A stretch of DNA of 64,000 bases from NCBI RefSeq assembly GCF_011751745.2, contig NZ_CP061170.1, positions 868,001 to 932,000 of the forward strand, given 5' to 3'. A program made the translations under genes and the position numbers. Origin of the DNA: Paramicrobacterium fandaimingii. Its GTDB lineage: Bacteria; Actinomycetota; Actinomycetes; Actinomycetales; Microbacteriaceae. Each line of letters starts with the position of its first letter. The first letter of the stretch is position 1. The notes beneath the pieces are model-generated. The model had not been told where the DNA came from, did not search any database, and saw only the letters and a list, made by a program, of their open reading frames with translations. This document shows, one piece after another, positions 9,815-18,982 of the stretch.

Positions 9815-10735
9815 TTAAGCGGGTGAAGCCCGACCCTGTCGCTGTGCCGCGGCGTCTGCGGCGTCGGCGAGGGCGAGCGCACCGGTGACAGGCGGTGCGC
9901 GAAGGAGCTCGACCGATGAATCGGGGCTGACGTCGGCGATGTGCTTCGTGAGGGCGCTGAAGAGGCGTGGCTGGTTCGTCACGACTCCGCCGGCGCAGAC
10001 GATCGCCGTTCCGACCGCGCCGCGACGAAAGACGTTGAGCACGTCGTCGGCCAACTCGCGAGCTGCGGCGTCGATGATGTCAATGGCAGCGGCAGATCCG
10101 TGATCTGCCGCTTCGAACACCACCGGCGCAGCCGAACCCCAGAGTCCGATTTCTGGGGCGACGGAGAGAGCATAGATGAGGCCTGTCACATCGTCGACGT
10201 CAAAGAACTCTGTCAACCGCCGACCGAGCTCGTCGTCGCCTGCCACCTGGTCGCGGCGCTGGAGAAGCAGTTTCACCGACTCCCGCACAATGCCGGGCGC
10301 GCTTCCCGGGTCACCAAACAACCACCCGTGACCCCCGGCGACGATCATCGGGTCCCCGGGGGAGGAGCCGACGACGATGGATCCCGTTCCGACGATCACG
10401 GCCAGACCAGCCGCGTGGCCAGCGGCCGGCACAAGCAGCTGCGCGTCATTGACGACGGTGACGCTGCGCCCATACGCGCTCTGCATCTGTCGCGACAAGC
10501 GCTCGCAGTGCTCCGGGGTGTCGCATCCATGGGCGCCGATCACCAGCGCTCCGCTCTCCTCGCCCGTGCTGAGCTCGCGGATGGCGTCGGTCAAGCGCGC
10601 GGCATTTTCGGGATCGCCGAAGAGGCCGCCGCGCCGCCAGCTGTCACTGGGGATCACATTCTCGCGCACAGATCCATGGGCGTCACGGAGCGCGATGTGG
10701 GTCTTTGTTCCCCCGATATCAATGCCGACGGTCAC
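9815..10735 (-). CDS. BadF/BadG-family sugar kinase (N-acetylglucosamine kinase-like)
   Basis: A 306-residue ATPase of the acetate/sugar kinase/Hsp70 fold. It opens VTVGIDIGGTKTHIALRD (phosphate-1 loop), has VIVGTGSIVVGSSPGD in the middle (phosphate-2) and AIVCAGGVVTNQPRLF near the end (adenosine motif). This is the BadF/GlcNAc-kinase pattern. GTG 10735 is chosen because AGGAGG lies 5 bases upstream; a TTG three bases earlier is too close. It is the first gene behind a strong promoter and an inverted repeat, and probably phosphorylates the imported sugar. Confidence 0.85.
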   Translation of the reverse strand: MTVGIDIGGTKTHIALRDAHGSVRENVIPSDSWRRGGLFGDPENAARLTDAIRELSTGEESGALVIGAHGCDTPEHCERLSRQMQSAYGRSVTVVNDAQLLVPAAGHAAGLAVIVGTGSIVVGSSPGDPMIVAGGHGWLFGDPGSAPGIVRESVKLLLQRRDQVAGDDELGRRLTEFFDVDDVTGLIYALSVAPEIGLWGSAAPVVFEAADHGSAAAIDIIDAAARELADDVLNVFRRGAVGTAIVCAGGVVTNQPRLFSALTKHIADVSPDSSVELLRAPPVTGALALADAADAAAQRQGRASPA

Positions 10736-10753
10736 CAACGCCTCCTCGCGTCC

Positions 10754-10784
10754 GACTTCTTATTGATCACATCGAAAAGAAGTC
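10754..10784. promoter_or_regulatory. Candidate operator of the sugar operon
   Basis: Perfect 8-bp inverted repeat GACTTCTT / AAGAAGTC with a 15-base spacer, placed between the -10 box and the kinase start. The position is what a repressor site would need, and the adjacent ROK-family regulator is the natural candidate. The assignment is inference. Confidence 0.5.
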
Positions 10785-10790
10785 ACACTG

Positions 10791-10820
10791 AATATAGAGC
10801 CGTGAAGGGGTGACTGTCAA
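10791..10820 (-). promoter_or_regulatory. Strong promoter of the sugar operon
   Basis: On the minus strand: TTGACA (10820-10815), an 18-base spacer, then TATATT (10796-10791). This is a near-consensus primary sigma-factor promoter, and the only such match I noticed in the window. Confidence 0.8.
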
Positions 10821-10834
10821 CAGGTCGCGTGACG

Positions 10835-12052
10835 TCAGCCGGCGACGTACGTGAATCCGCGCACGTCGAGAGCGGCGAGCTCGGCGATTCCCACCAGCAC
10901 GCCGTCTTCGACGAAGGTTGCCGGCTCCATGTGCGGCACGTGAATGATGCGACCGGCGAGACGCTCCTCAATCGCGGGGATCACCATCTCCATGTGCGCG
11001 GCGAGCCCGCTGCCCAGCACAATCACCTCGGGGTCGAGAATGATCGACATCGCTCCGACGGCCATGGCCACCATGTCGAGGATCTCCGATGCCATGTCGT
11101 CGGCGACGGCTTCGCCCTGAGCGGCTCGGGTGAATATCTCGTCTGCCATGAGCAGGTGCCCCTCGGGCACATCGAGACCTCGAGATCGAGCCTTTCGCGT
11201 CAACGCGACGGAGCCGACGCGATCCTCAAGATCGCCCAACACCGAATACGACTTTTCAAGTGACGACGGCTCCATGAGGAGGTAGCCGATCTCGCCCGCT
11301 TCGAAGCGAAACCCATGATGAATTCGCCCATTGCTGATGATGCCGGCACCGAGCCCGTTTTCGAGGTGGACCGCGACGAGACTGCCGATTCCTCGGCCGA
11401 CCCCGTGATGCATCTCCCCGAGAGCGAGTGCGTTTGCGTCGTTCTCGATCACAATGGGCAGCTCTGTTCGCGCAGAAAAGAGCTCTTTGAGCGGGAATTC
11501 TGGCCAGCCCAATTCGGGCAGGTGGGCGACCCGGCCATCGGGCTGCGTCACGACGCCCGGCACAGACACTCCGACACTGACGCACGGGGTGCCGAGTTCC
11601 CGTGCGGTTTCCAAGAGATCGTCGAGGAGCTCGAGCGTGCGAGAAAGGCGCACATCAGTCTCAACGGTCGTGTGTGAATCGGCTGGCGGGAGGTCGTCGA
11701 ACACCGCGTCGGCGCGGTGCACAAAATGAGAGTCGAAATCGATCAGCGCGCCACGTGCACGGTCAGCGCGCACCTGAATGCAGGCGACAAGCTGTGTGCC
11801 GCCGGTGTAGCTCAGCAGCACCGAGGGGCGGCCGCCTGTCGACGGAATCTGGCCCTGACGCGCGACAAGGCCTTCGTCGATCAGGTTCGCGGTGAGACGA
11901 TTGACCGTAGCAGGGCTGAGGCCGGTGAATACGCCAATCTGCTGGCGCGAGAGGGGCCCCTCTTCGCGGAGAGCCTCGACGATGGCTGTGCGGTTGACTC
12001 GTGAGACCGTGTTGCTCGTCGCCGTCGACGACTTGTGTGTCGTTGCTCGCAT
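10835..12052 (-). CDS. ROK-family transcriptional regulator
   Basis: A 405-residue NagC/XylR-type regulator. The N-terminal winged helix (about residues 18-75) reads AIVEALREEGPLSRQQIGVFTGLSPATVNRLTANLI. The C-terminal ROK sugar-binding domain contains VIENDANALALGEMHHG and a glycine-rich HLENGLGAGIISNG. It heads the sugar operon and very likely senses its substrate or the phosphorylated product. The zinc-binding Cys cluster usual in ROK sugar kinases is not evident. Start: ATG with GAGGG three bases upstream. Confidence 0.92.
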   Translation of the reverse strand: MRATTHKSSTATSNTVSRVNRTAIVEALREEGPLSRQQIGVFTGLSPATVNRLTANLIDEGLVARQGQIPSTGGRPSVLLSYTGGTQLVACIQVRADRARGALIDFDSHFVHRADAVFDDLPPADSHTTVETDVRLSRTLELLDDLLETARELGTPCVSVGVSVPGVVTQPDGRVAHLPELGWPEFPLKELFSARTELPIVIENDANALALGEMHHGVGRGIGSLVAVHLENGLGAGIISNGRIHHGFRFEAGEIGYLLMEPSSLEKSYSVLGDLEDRVGSVALTRKARSRGLDVPEGHLLMADEIFTRAAQGEAVADDMASEILDMVAMAVGAMSIILDPEVIVLGSGLAAHMEMVIPAIEERLAGRIIHVPHMEPATFVEDGVLVGIAELAALDVRGFTYVAG

Positions 12053-12257
12053 TCACCCTCCCGCATTCTCCGTGTCGATGTCGCGCGGATAAGAGCCTGC
12101 GCACTCAGCATGGTATCTCCGCAGCACTCGCTTTCGTGGGGACGGGCCGGATGAGTGCAAGCTCCTCGGTGTGAGCAGCCTCAGCCCGGCGCTGTGCCCT
12201 ACGTGAGTGCTCCGGGACCGCGATGTGGGATTCGCGCAGCGCGATAGGGTGGAAGCC

Positions 12258-13382
12258 GTGAGTCAAGAAACAGAAATCGGCCGCGCCAAGCGGGCACGCA
12301 CCACCTTCTCGTTCGACGACGTTGCGATCGTGCCCTCCCGGCGAACACGCGACCCCGAAGATGTCTCGACGACGTGGACGATCGACGCCTACACGTTCGA
12401 TACGCCCTTCATCGCCGCGCCGATGGACTCCGTCGTCTCTCCGCGCACGGCGATCATGATGGGCCAGCTCGGTGGGCTCGGCGTGCTCGATCTTGAAGGA
12501 CTCTGGACGCGCTACGAGAACCCCGAGCCGATCCTCGAGGAGATTCGCAGCCTGCCAGCCGAGACGGTCGTCGCCCGGATGCAGGAACTCTACTCCGAGC
12601 CGATCAAAGCAGAGCTGATCACCGCGCGGCTCGAGGAGATTCGCGCGGCGGGCGTCACCGTCGCCGGCTCGCTCTCGCCGCAGCGCACGCAGGAGTTCTA
12701 CCAGACGGTTGTCGACGCCGGCGTCGACCTCTTCGTCATTCGCGGAACGACGGTCTCTGCCGAGCATGTCTCGCAGAACCAGGAGCCGCTCAACCTCAAG
12801 AAGTTCATCTACGAACTCGACGTTCCCGTGATCGTCGGGGGAGCAGCAACGTACACCGCGGCGCTCCACCTGATGCGCACGGGTGCCGCCGGTGTGCTCG
12901 TCGGCTTCGGCGGCGGTGCAGCATCGACGACGCGCAACACCCTCGGCATCCATGCCCCCATGGCGACTGCTGTCGCCGACGTCGCTGGAGCGCGCCGCGA
13001 CTACCTCGACGAGTCGGGCGGGCGCTACGTTCACGTGATCGCCGACGGCGGGCTCGGAACGTCGGGCGACATCGTCAAGGCGATCGCCTGCGGTGCAGAC
13101 GCCGTGATGCTCGGAACGACGTTTGCTCGCGCGAGCGACGCCCCCGGCGGAGGCTTTCACTGGGGTGCGGAAGCTCACCACGCGAAGCTGCCGCGAGGCA
13201 ATCGCGTCGAGGTGGGAACAACGGGCACTCTCGAGGAGATCATCTACGGCCCGGCGACGACACCAGACGGCACGGCGAACCTGCTCGGGGCGCTCAAGCG
13301 CTCGATGGCGACGACCGGATACAGCGACCTCAAAGAGTTTCAGAGGGTCGAAGTAGTTGTCGCGCCGTACCGACTGCGTTAG
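12258..13382 (+). CDS. guaB3: GuaB3-type IMP dehydrogenase-family protein
   Basis: A 374-residue TIM-barrel protein of the IMPDH/GMPR family without CBS domains. It begins FSFDDVAIVPSRRTRDPEDV, the GuaB3 hallmark, and keeps the phosphate-binding VIADGGLGTSGDIVKAIACGADAVMLG. The loop that in IMPDH carries the catalytic Cys (GSICTT) reads GGAASTTR here, with Ser223 at the Cys position. The usual reactions may therefore be lost or altered. A TAGGGT box 7 bases before the GTG at 12258 supports this start as leaderless. The family's role is unsettled. Confidence 0.9.
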   Translation: MSQETEIGRAKRARTTFSFDDVAIVPSRRTRDPEDVSTTWTIDAYTFDTPFIAAPMDSVVSPRTAIMMGQLGGLGVLDLEGLWTRYENPEPILEEIRSLPAETVVARMQELYSEPIKAELITARLEEIRAAGVTVAGSLSPQRTQEFYQTVVDAGVDLFVIRGTTVSAEHVSQNQEPLNLKKFIYELDVPVIVGGAATYTAALHLMRTGAAGVLVGFGGGAASTTRNTLGIHAPMATAVADVAGARRDYLDESGGRYVHVIADGGLGTSGDIVKAIACGADAVMLGTTFARASDAPGGGFHWGAEAHHAKLPRGNRVEVGTTGTLEEIIYGPATTPDGTANLLGALKRSMATTGYSDLKEFQRVEVVVAPYRLR

Positions 13383-13435
13383 CGTCGAACCAAGGGCGTG
13401 AGCATTCGACAGGCTCACGTTGATGGAGGTTCTGA

Positions 13436-15163
13436 ATGAGCGCCAAGAAGACCGTCGCGCGGTCGAAGAAACTGGGTCCACAGGAGCGAATCGACGCGAT
13501 CGAGGAGATGAGCTCGAAGGAACTCGACGTTCTCGTGATCGGCGGCGGAATCGTGGGCACCGGAAGTGCCATGGATGCCGCTACACGCGGTCTTTCCACG
13601 GGACTGCTCGAGGCACGCGACTGGTCGAGCGGAACGTCGAGCCGGTCGTCGAAGCTCGTTCACGGCGGCATCCGGTATTTGGAACAGCTTGACTTCGGTC
13701 TGGTGCGTGAGGCGCTCATCGAACGCGGGCTGCTTCTTCAGCGGATTGCTCCGCACCTCGTGAAGCCCGTGCGCTTTCTCTACCCGCTGACCAAGCCCGT
13801 CTGGGAGCGCATCTACATCGGCGCCGGCATGATGCTGTACGACATCTTCAGCTACACGGGACTGCGTCCCCCGGGCGTTCCGCACCACAGGCACCTGACG
13901 AAGCGGCAGATGCAGAAGTCGATTCCGTCGCTGCGCAGCAATGCGTTCGTCGGTGGACTCACGTATTACGACGCGCAGGTCGATGACGCGCGCTACGTCG
14001 CAACGCTTGCTCGCACAGCGTCGGCGTACGGGGCCCACGTGGCAAGCCGCGTGCGCGTCGAAGGCTTTCTCAAGGTCGGACAGCGCGTCGTCGGCGTGAA
14101 GGCGCACGACCTCGAGACCGACACCTATTTCGACGTGAAGGCGAAGCAGGTCGTCAACGCGACGGGCGTCTGGACAGACGAGACGCAGTCGATGGTGGGG
14201 GAGCGGGGCCAGTTCAAGGTGCGCGCCTCGAAGGGCATTCACCTCGTTGTTCCCCGCGACCGCTTCCAGTCGACAATGGGCATGATCCTGCGCACAGAGA
14301 AGAGCGTTCTCTTCGTCATTCCGTGGGGCAGGCATTGGCTGATCGGCACGACAGATACCGACTGGTACCTCGACAAGGCTCACCCCGCCGCGACGGCCGC
14401 GGACATCGACTATCTGCTTGAGCACGTCAACAGCGTGCTCGCCGTGCCGCTCACGCGCGATGACGTCGAGGGCGTCTACGCGGGGCTGCGGCCGCTTCTC
14501 GCGGGCGAGAGCGACGAGACGTCGAAGCTGTCGCGCGAGCACATCGTCGCGCATTCCGTTCCCGGCCTCGTCGTGGTTGCCGGCGGCAAATGGACGACGT
14601 ACCGCATTATGGCGAAGGACGCGATCGACGCGGCAGTCGACGCGCTCGATGGAAAGATTCCCGAGTCGGCGACAGACAACATCTCGCTTCTCGGTGCCGA
14701 GGGCTACCAGGCCGCGTGGAACAAGCGCGGAAAGATCGCGCGCAAGTTCGACGTGCACAAGGTGCGGGTCGAGCACCTTCTCAACCGCTACGGTGTGCTC
14801 GCCGACGACATCCTCGACCTCGTGCGCGACAATCCTGAGTTGCAGGAGCCGCTTCCCGGCGCAGACGACTACATCAAGGCCGAGGTCGTGTATGCGGCAA
14901 CCAGCGAGGGCGCGCTGCACATTGAAGACGTGCTCGCCCGGCGCACGCGCATCTCGATCGAGGCGTGGGACCGCGGCGTCTCGGCCGCCCCTGTCGTTGC
15001 CGCGCTCATGGGAGAGGCACTCGGCTGGGATGCCGCGAAGAAGGAGTCTGAGGTGACGTATTACCTGCAGCGCGTCGCCGCCGAGCGAGCGTCGCAAGAG
15101 CAGCCCGACGATGAATCCGCCGAGCGCGTTCGCTTGGAGGCGCCAGATATCTCGCAGGCCTGA
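13436..15163 (+). CDS. glpD: Glycerol-3-phosphate dehydrogenase, FAD-dependent
   Basis: A 575-residue flavoprotein. The dinucleotide-binding motif VLVIGGGIVGTGSAMDAATRG lies at about residues 32-52. GTSSRSSKLVHGGIRYLEQ is the GlpD signature, and the C-terminal alpha-glycerophosphate oxidase domain is present. It oxidises sn-glycerol 3-phosphate to dihydroxyacetone phosphate at the membrane and feeds electrons to quinone. GGAGG lies 7 bases before the ATG. No glpF or glpK is adjacent; the neighbours are guaB3 and the ole cluster. Confidence 0.95.
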   Translation: MSAKKTVARSKKLGPQERIDAIEEMSSKELDVLVIGGGIVGTGSAMDAATRGLSTGLLEARDWSSGTSSRSSKLVHGGIRYLEQLDFGLVREALIERGLLLQRIAPHLVKPVRFLYPLTKPVWERIYIGAGMMLYDIFSYTGLRPPGVPHHRHLTKRQMQKSIPSLRSNAFVGGLTYYDAQVDDARYVATLARTASAYGAHVASRVRVEGFLKVGQRVVGVKAHDLETDTYFDVKAKQVVNATGVWTDETQSMVGERGQFKVRASKGIHLVVPRDRFQSTMGMILRTEKSVLFVIPWGRHWLIGTTDTDWYLDKAHPAATAADIDYLLEHVNSVLAVPLTRDDVEGVYAGLRPLLAGESDETSKLSREHIVAHSVPGLVVVAGGKWTTYRIMAKDAIDAAVDALDGKIPESATDNISLLGAEGYQAAWNKRGKIARKFDVHKVRVEHLLNRYGVLADDILDLVRDNPELQEPLPGADDYIKAEVVYAATSEGALHIEDVLARRTRISIEAWDRGVSAAPVVAALMGEALGWDAAKKESEVTYYLQRVAAERASQEQPDDESAERVRLEAPDISQA

Positions 15164-15215
15164 GCGATCTCGCGAGCCTGAGCGGCTCGGCGGGACCTGT
15201 GTGTCCCGTGTCGTC

Positions 15216-15236
15216 GCCCTGTGCATCACACAGGGC
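15216..15236 (+). terminator. Hairpin after glpD
   Basis: GCCCTGTG / CACAGGGC, an 8-bp perfect stem with a 5-base loop, 53 bases after glpD and before the ole cluster. It lacks a T-run, so termination is inferred. Confidence 0.5.
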
Positions 15237-15308
15237 ACAGGGCACGCTCAGTGGGCGCACGGATAAACTGGGGTGTTTGCGGAACAAGCCCGCGAGTCCG
15301 GAGGATAT

Positions 15309-16331
15309 GTGGCTGGCAATGCGACAACGCGATTTAGCAATGCGGCTCTGCTTTCGGTTGCGAGCACCCTGCCCTCTCGGGTGACGACGTCTGCAGACAT
15401 CGAGCTGCGCCTCGATGCGTCGCTCAAGCGGCTCCGGCTTCCGGGGAGCCTTCTCGAACGCGTCGCCGGAGTGACGGAGCGCCGCAACTGGGCCGAGGGC
15501 GAGAACTCCGACGATGCAACGGTGGCCGCGGGTCGCAGAGCGCTCGACGAAGCCGGCATCTCGGCATCCGATATCGGGCTCATCGTGAACACGTCGGTTA
15601 CCCGAAAGCACCTCGAGCCGTCTGTCGCCGTGCGCCTTCACCATGGGCTCGGCCTGCCGAGTTCGGCAATCAACTTCGACCTGGCGAACGCGTGCCTCGG
15701 GTTCGTCAACGGCACAAGCCTTGCGGCGGGCATGATCGACGCCGGTCAGATTCGCTACGCGCTCATCGTGAACGGCGAGGATGCCGATGAGATTCAGGAC
15801 AACACGGTGACTCGTCTGCTGCGCGACGACGTCGGACGAGACGGCTTCATGAGCGAGTTCGCGTCGCTGACGCTCGGCTCGGGTGCGGCGGCCGCCGTCA
15901 TCGGACCCGTCGACGGACACCCGGAGGGTCACCGCATTCTCGGCGGCGTGACGCGCGCGGCAACGCAATTTCACGAGCTGTGCGTCGGCAGCACAGACGG
16001 CATGTTCACCGATGCGAAGGCCTTGCTGAAGGGCGGCCTCGACCTGGTGGTTTCGGCGTGGAAGGAAGCATCGAAGGAGTGGAACTGGGGTGCGATGGAT
16101 CGCTACATCACCCACCAGGTCTCCGAGGTGCACACGAGTGCCATCGTCAAAGCTGCGAAGCTCGATAGGCGCCGGGTTCCCATCACTTTCCCGTGGCTGG
16201 GAAACGTCGGACCCGCATCGATTCCGATCACGCTTGCCGAAGAGAAGGAGCGCCTTAAGAAGGGTGACCGTGTTCTGCTCATGGGTGTCGGCTCCGGTCT
16301 GAACACCGCGATGATGGAATTGGCGTGGTGA
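15309..16331 (+). CDS. oleA: OleA, acyl-CoA head-to-head condensing enzyme (thiolase superfamily)
   Basis: A 340-residue protein of the 3-oxoacyl-ACP synthase III fold. Cys129 in NACLGFVNG is the acyl-accepting nucleophile, followed by YITHQVSEVH (His) and WLGNVGPASIPI (Asn). OleA joins two fatty acyl-CoA molecules without decarboxylation to give a 2-alkyl-3-ketoacid. The assignment over FabH rests on its place directly before oleBC and oleD. GTG 15309 is chosen because GGAGG lies 4 bases upstream. A TAAACT box at 15264-15269 may be the cluster's -10 element. Confidence 0.9.
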   Translation: MAGNATTRFSNAALLSVASTLPSRVTTSADIELRLDASLKRLRLPGSLLERVAGVTERRNWAEGENSDDATVAAGRRALDEAGISASDIGLIVNTSVTRKHLEPSVAVRLHHGLGLPSSAINFDLANACLGFVNGTSLAAGMIDAGQIRYALIVNGEDADEIQDNTVTRLLRDDVGRDGFMSEFASLTLGSGAAAAVIGPVDGHPEGHRILGGVTRAATQFHELCVGSTDGMFTDAKALLKGGLDLVVSAWKEASKEWNWGAMDRYITHQVSEVHTSAIVKAAKLDRRRVPITFPWLGNVGPASIPITLAEEKERLKKGDRVLLMGVGSGLNTAMMELAW

Positions 16332-18982
16332 GTTCTCGAGACTCGCTCACCGTGCTGGCGGCATCGACGCCGCCGGCGGACCTGCCCGGGCTCGATCCCG
16401 CATACAGCCACCTTGTGACGGTGCCCGGCGTGGGCATCGACGAGGGCAGCTCGCGCACCTGGCACTACCTCGACAATTCTGCGGAGTTGGCAGAACACGA
16501 CGCGACCCCCGCGGGCACCATCCTTGCCGTTCACGGCAATCCCACGTGGTCGTATCTGTGGAGAGCGCTCGTGTCGCAGACCGACGATGACCGTCCGTGG
16601 CGGGTCGTCGCCGTTGACCAGCTTGAGATGGGCTTCTCCGAGCGGACGGGGCTGCATCGAACGCTTGCTCAGCGCGTCGATGATCTCTCGGCATTCACTG
16701 CCGAGCTGGGTCTCACTGGGCCGATCGTCACGCTCGGGCACGACTGGGGCGGCGTCATCTCTCTCGGCTGGGCATGCCGACACCGCGCCGAGCTTGCCGG
16801 TGTTTCCCTGCTGAACACGGCGGTGCACCAACCAGAGGATGTGCCCATTCCAGCGCCGCTGCGCCTTGCGGGTGCTCGGGGCGTCGTGGCGACGGCAACG
16901 TCGAAGACGAGCACCTTTCTCGACGTGACGCTGTCGCTCGCGCACCCACCTCTGTCGCCAGACGTTGCCGCAGCCTACAGGGCGCCATACAGGCAGACAG
17001 CTCGTCGCCAGGGAATCGAGGGGTTCGTCGAAGACATTCCCGCTACGGCCCATCACGAAAGCCGGGCGACTCTCGACGCCATCGCCGACCAGGTGACACG
17101 GCTCGACGTTCCCGCGCTGCTGCTGTGGGGCCCGCGCGATCCGATTTTCAGCGACCGCTACCTCGGCGACCTCATCGAGCGCATGCCGCACGCGCGCGTG
17201 CACCGTTTCGAAGAGGCAGGGCATCTTCTCGCCGAAGACGTTGACTACGGGCCCGCGATTCTCGACTGGCTGGCCGAGAGCATCGACGCAGAACCCGCAG
17301 AACCCGCAGAGGCGGCGAGTCAGGATGCTGTCGCTGCACACCCCGACTTCACTCCGCTGTGGAGCCGACTCGATGAGCACAGCGACGACTCGAGTCTCGC
17401 CGTCACCGATATGACGACGAGCGGCGAGCCGCTCCGTGTGAGCTGGAGGCAGCTCTCGACGCGGGTGCGCCAACTGGCATCCGGACTTCATCGCATCGGC
17501 GTGCGTTCGGGCTCCCGGGTCTCGCTGCTCGTTCAGCCGGGGCCGACCCTCACCGCGGCGATCTACGCCTGTCTGCGCATCGGCGCCGTCGTCGTTGTGG
17601 CCGACGCCGGGCTCGGCGTGCGCGGGCTCAGCCGTGCGATTCGCGGGGCACGCCCCGACGTCGTGATCGGGGATGCTCGCGCACTCAGCGCCGCGCGTGT
17701 TTTCGGCTGGCCGGGGCAGCGCATCTCGACGGCGACGCTGCCGCGCCTCTCTGCCTCGGCGTTCGGCGTGACGCATACGCTGAGCGACCTGTTCGAGGCG
17801 GGCAACGTCGAGCGGCTCCCCGACGAGCCGACGGCGAACGACGTCGCCGCTGTGCTGTTCACCTCGGGATCGACGGGGCCGGCAAAGGGAGTTGTCTACA
17901 CGCACGCCCAGCTGTCGGCAATGCGCGATGTGGTTGCCGCGCACTTCGACGTGACGCCCGAAACCGGGCTCGTCACGGGCTTCGCCCCGTTTGCGCTACT
18001 CGGCCCGGCCCTGGGAACGCGCTCGGTGACGCCCGACATGGACATCAGCTCTCCGCGCACGCTCACCGCGGTGGCCGTCGCGGCAGCCGTGCGCGCATCG
18101 AATGCCCGCATCGTGTTTCTCTCACCGGCATCCATTCTCAATGTCGTCGCGACGGCGGGCGCTCTCACGCCAGACGACCGCGCGGCACTCGAGACGGTGC
18201 GCACCTTCCTCTCGACGGGCGCGCCGATCAGCGAGCGGCTGCTCGCCTCGGCCGCCGAGCTCATGCCGAATGCGACACCGCATACGCCGTACGGCATGAC
18301 GGAGTGTCTGCTCGTCACAGACGTCACGCTCGACGGAATTCGAGTCGTTCGCGATGCCGACGACCGCGGCGTCTGCGTCGGCACGCCGCTCGGCGACAAC
18401 CGCGTGCTCATCAGCTGTCTTGATTCCGCCGGAGACGCGACAGGAGAAGCATCCGCCGCCCCGGGCGTGCTCGGCGAGATTCTCATCTCAGCGCCGCATC
18501 TCAAGCAGCGCTACGACAGGCTGTGGCTGACAGACCGTCGCGCGACCCGGGATGTACCGCCTGCAGGCCGCTGGCACCGCACAGGCGACATCGGCCATCT
18601 CGATGCGGAGGGGCGGCTGTGGGTCGAGGGTCGTGTGCAGCACACGATCGTCACGGGCGACGGGCCTGTCGCGCCCGTCGGGCCCGAGCAGGACCTCGAA
18701 CGCATCGCCGAGGTGCGCCGGGCCGCCGTCGTGGGCATCGGCCCCGATGGGCTGCGCCAGGCCGTCGCCGTCATTGAGACGATGCGGGGAACACGGGCTC
18801 CCCGATTCGTCGGGCTCGACCTCGCCGCGCGGGTGCGGGCGAGCACGACGCTGCCGCTCGTCGCCGTTCTCGAGGTGCAGCGGCTTCCCACCGACATTCG
18901 GCACAATTCGAAGATCGATCGGTCGCGCTTGTCGGCGTGGGCCGAACGGATGCTGGCTGGCAATCGGCTGGTCGCACCATGA
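16325..18982 (+). CDS. oleBC: OleBC fusion: beta-lactone decarboxylase plus beta-lactone synthetase
   Basis: An 885-residue two-domain protein. Residues about 1-315 are an alpha/beta hydrolase of the haloalkane-dehalogenase type: HGNPTWSYLW at 70-79 and nucleophile Asp140 in GHDWGG. An Ala/Glu/Pro-rich linker around residue 320 leads to an AMP-binding ligase domain with TSGSTGPAKG at 513-522, PYGMTE and a C-terminal lid. By family knowledge OleC makes a beta-lactone from the beta-hydroxy acid and OleB decarboxylates it to a cis-alkene. Such fusions are known in actinobacteria such as Micrococcus luteus. It overlaps oleA by 7 bases. Confidence 0.92.
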   Translation: MVSSRDSLTVLAASTPPADLPGLDPAYSHLVTVPGVGIDEGSSRTWHYLDNSAELAEHDATPAGTILAVHGNPTWSYLWRALVSQTDDDRPWRVVAVDQLEMGFSERTGLHRTLAQRVDDLSAFTAELGLTGPIVTLGHDWGGVISLGWACRHRAELAGVSLLNTAVHQPEDVPIPAPLRLAGARGVVATATSKTSTFLDVTLSLAHPPLSPDVAAAYRAPYRQTARRQGIEGFVEDIPATAHHESRATLDAIADQVTRLDVPALLLWGPRDPIFSDRYLGDLIERMPHARVHRFEEAGHLLAEDVDYGPAILDWLAESIDAEPAEPAEAASQDAVAAHPDFTPLWSRLDEHSDDSSLAVTDMTTSGEPLRVSWRQLSTRVRQLASGLHRIGVRSGSRVSLLVQPGPTLTAAIYACLRIGAVVVVADAGLGVRGLSRAIRGARPDVVIGDARALSAARVFGWPGQRISTATLPRLSASAFGVTHTLSDLFEAGNVERLPDEPTANDVAAVLFTSGSTGPAKGVVYTHAQLSAMRDVVAAHFDVTPETGLVTGFAPFALLGPALGTRSVTPDMDISSPRTLTAVAVAAAVRASNARIVFLSPASILNVVATAGALTPDDRAALETVRTFLSTGAPISERLLASAAELMPNATPHTPYGMTECLLVTDVTLDGIRVVRDADDRGVCVGTPLGDNRVLISCLDSAGDATGEASAAPGVLGEILISAPHLKQRYDRLWLTDRRATRDVPPAGRWHRTGDIGHLDAEGRLWVEGRVQHTIVTGDGPVAPVGPEQDLERIAEVRRAAVVGIGPDGLRQAVAVIETMRGTRAPRFVGLDLAARVRASTTLPLVAVLEVQRLPTDIRHNSKIDRSRLSAWAERMLAGNRLVAP

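Noticed and set aside
12105..13481. 458-codon open frame opposite guaB3
   Set aside because: Antisense shadow of a well-conserved gene; Arg/Asp/His-rich composition and no ribosome-binding site. The same holds for the 607-codon frame opposite glpD (13415-15238).
16103..17944. 613-codon open frame opposite oleBC
   Set aside because: Shadow created by strong third-position GC in oleBC; no family features.
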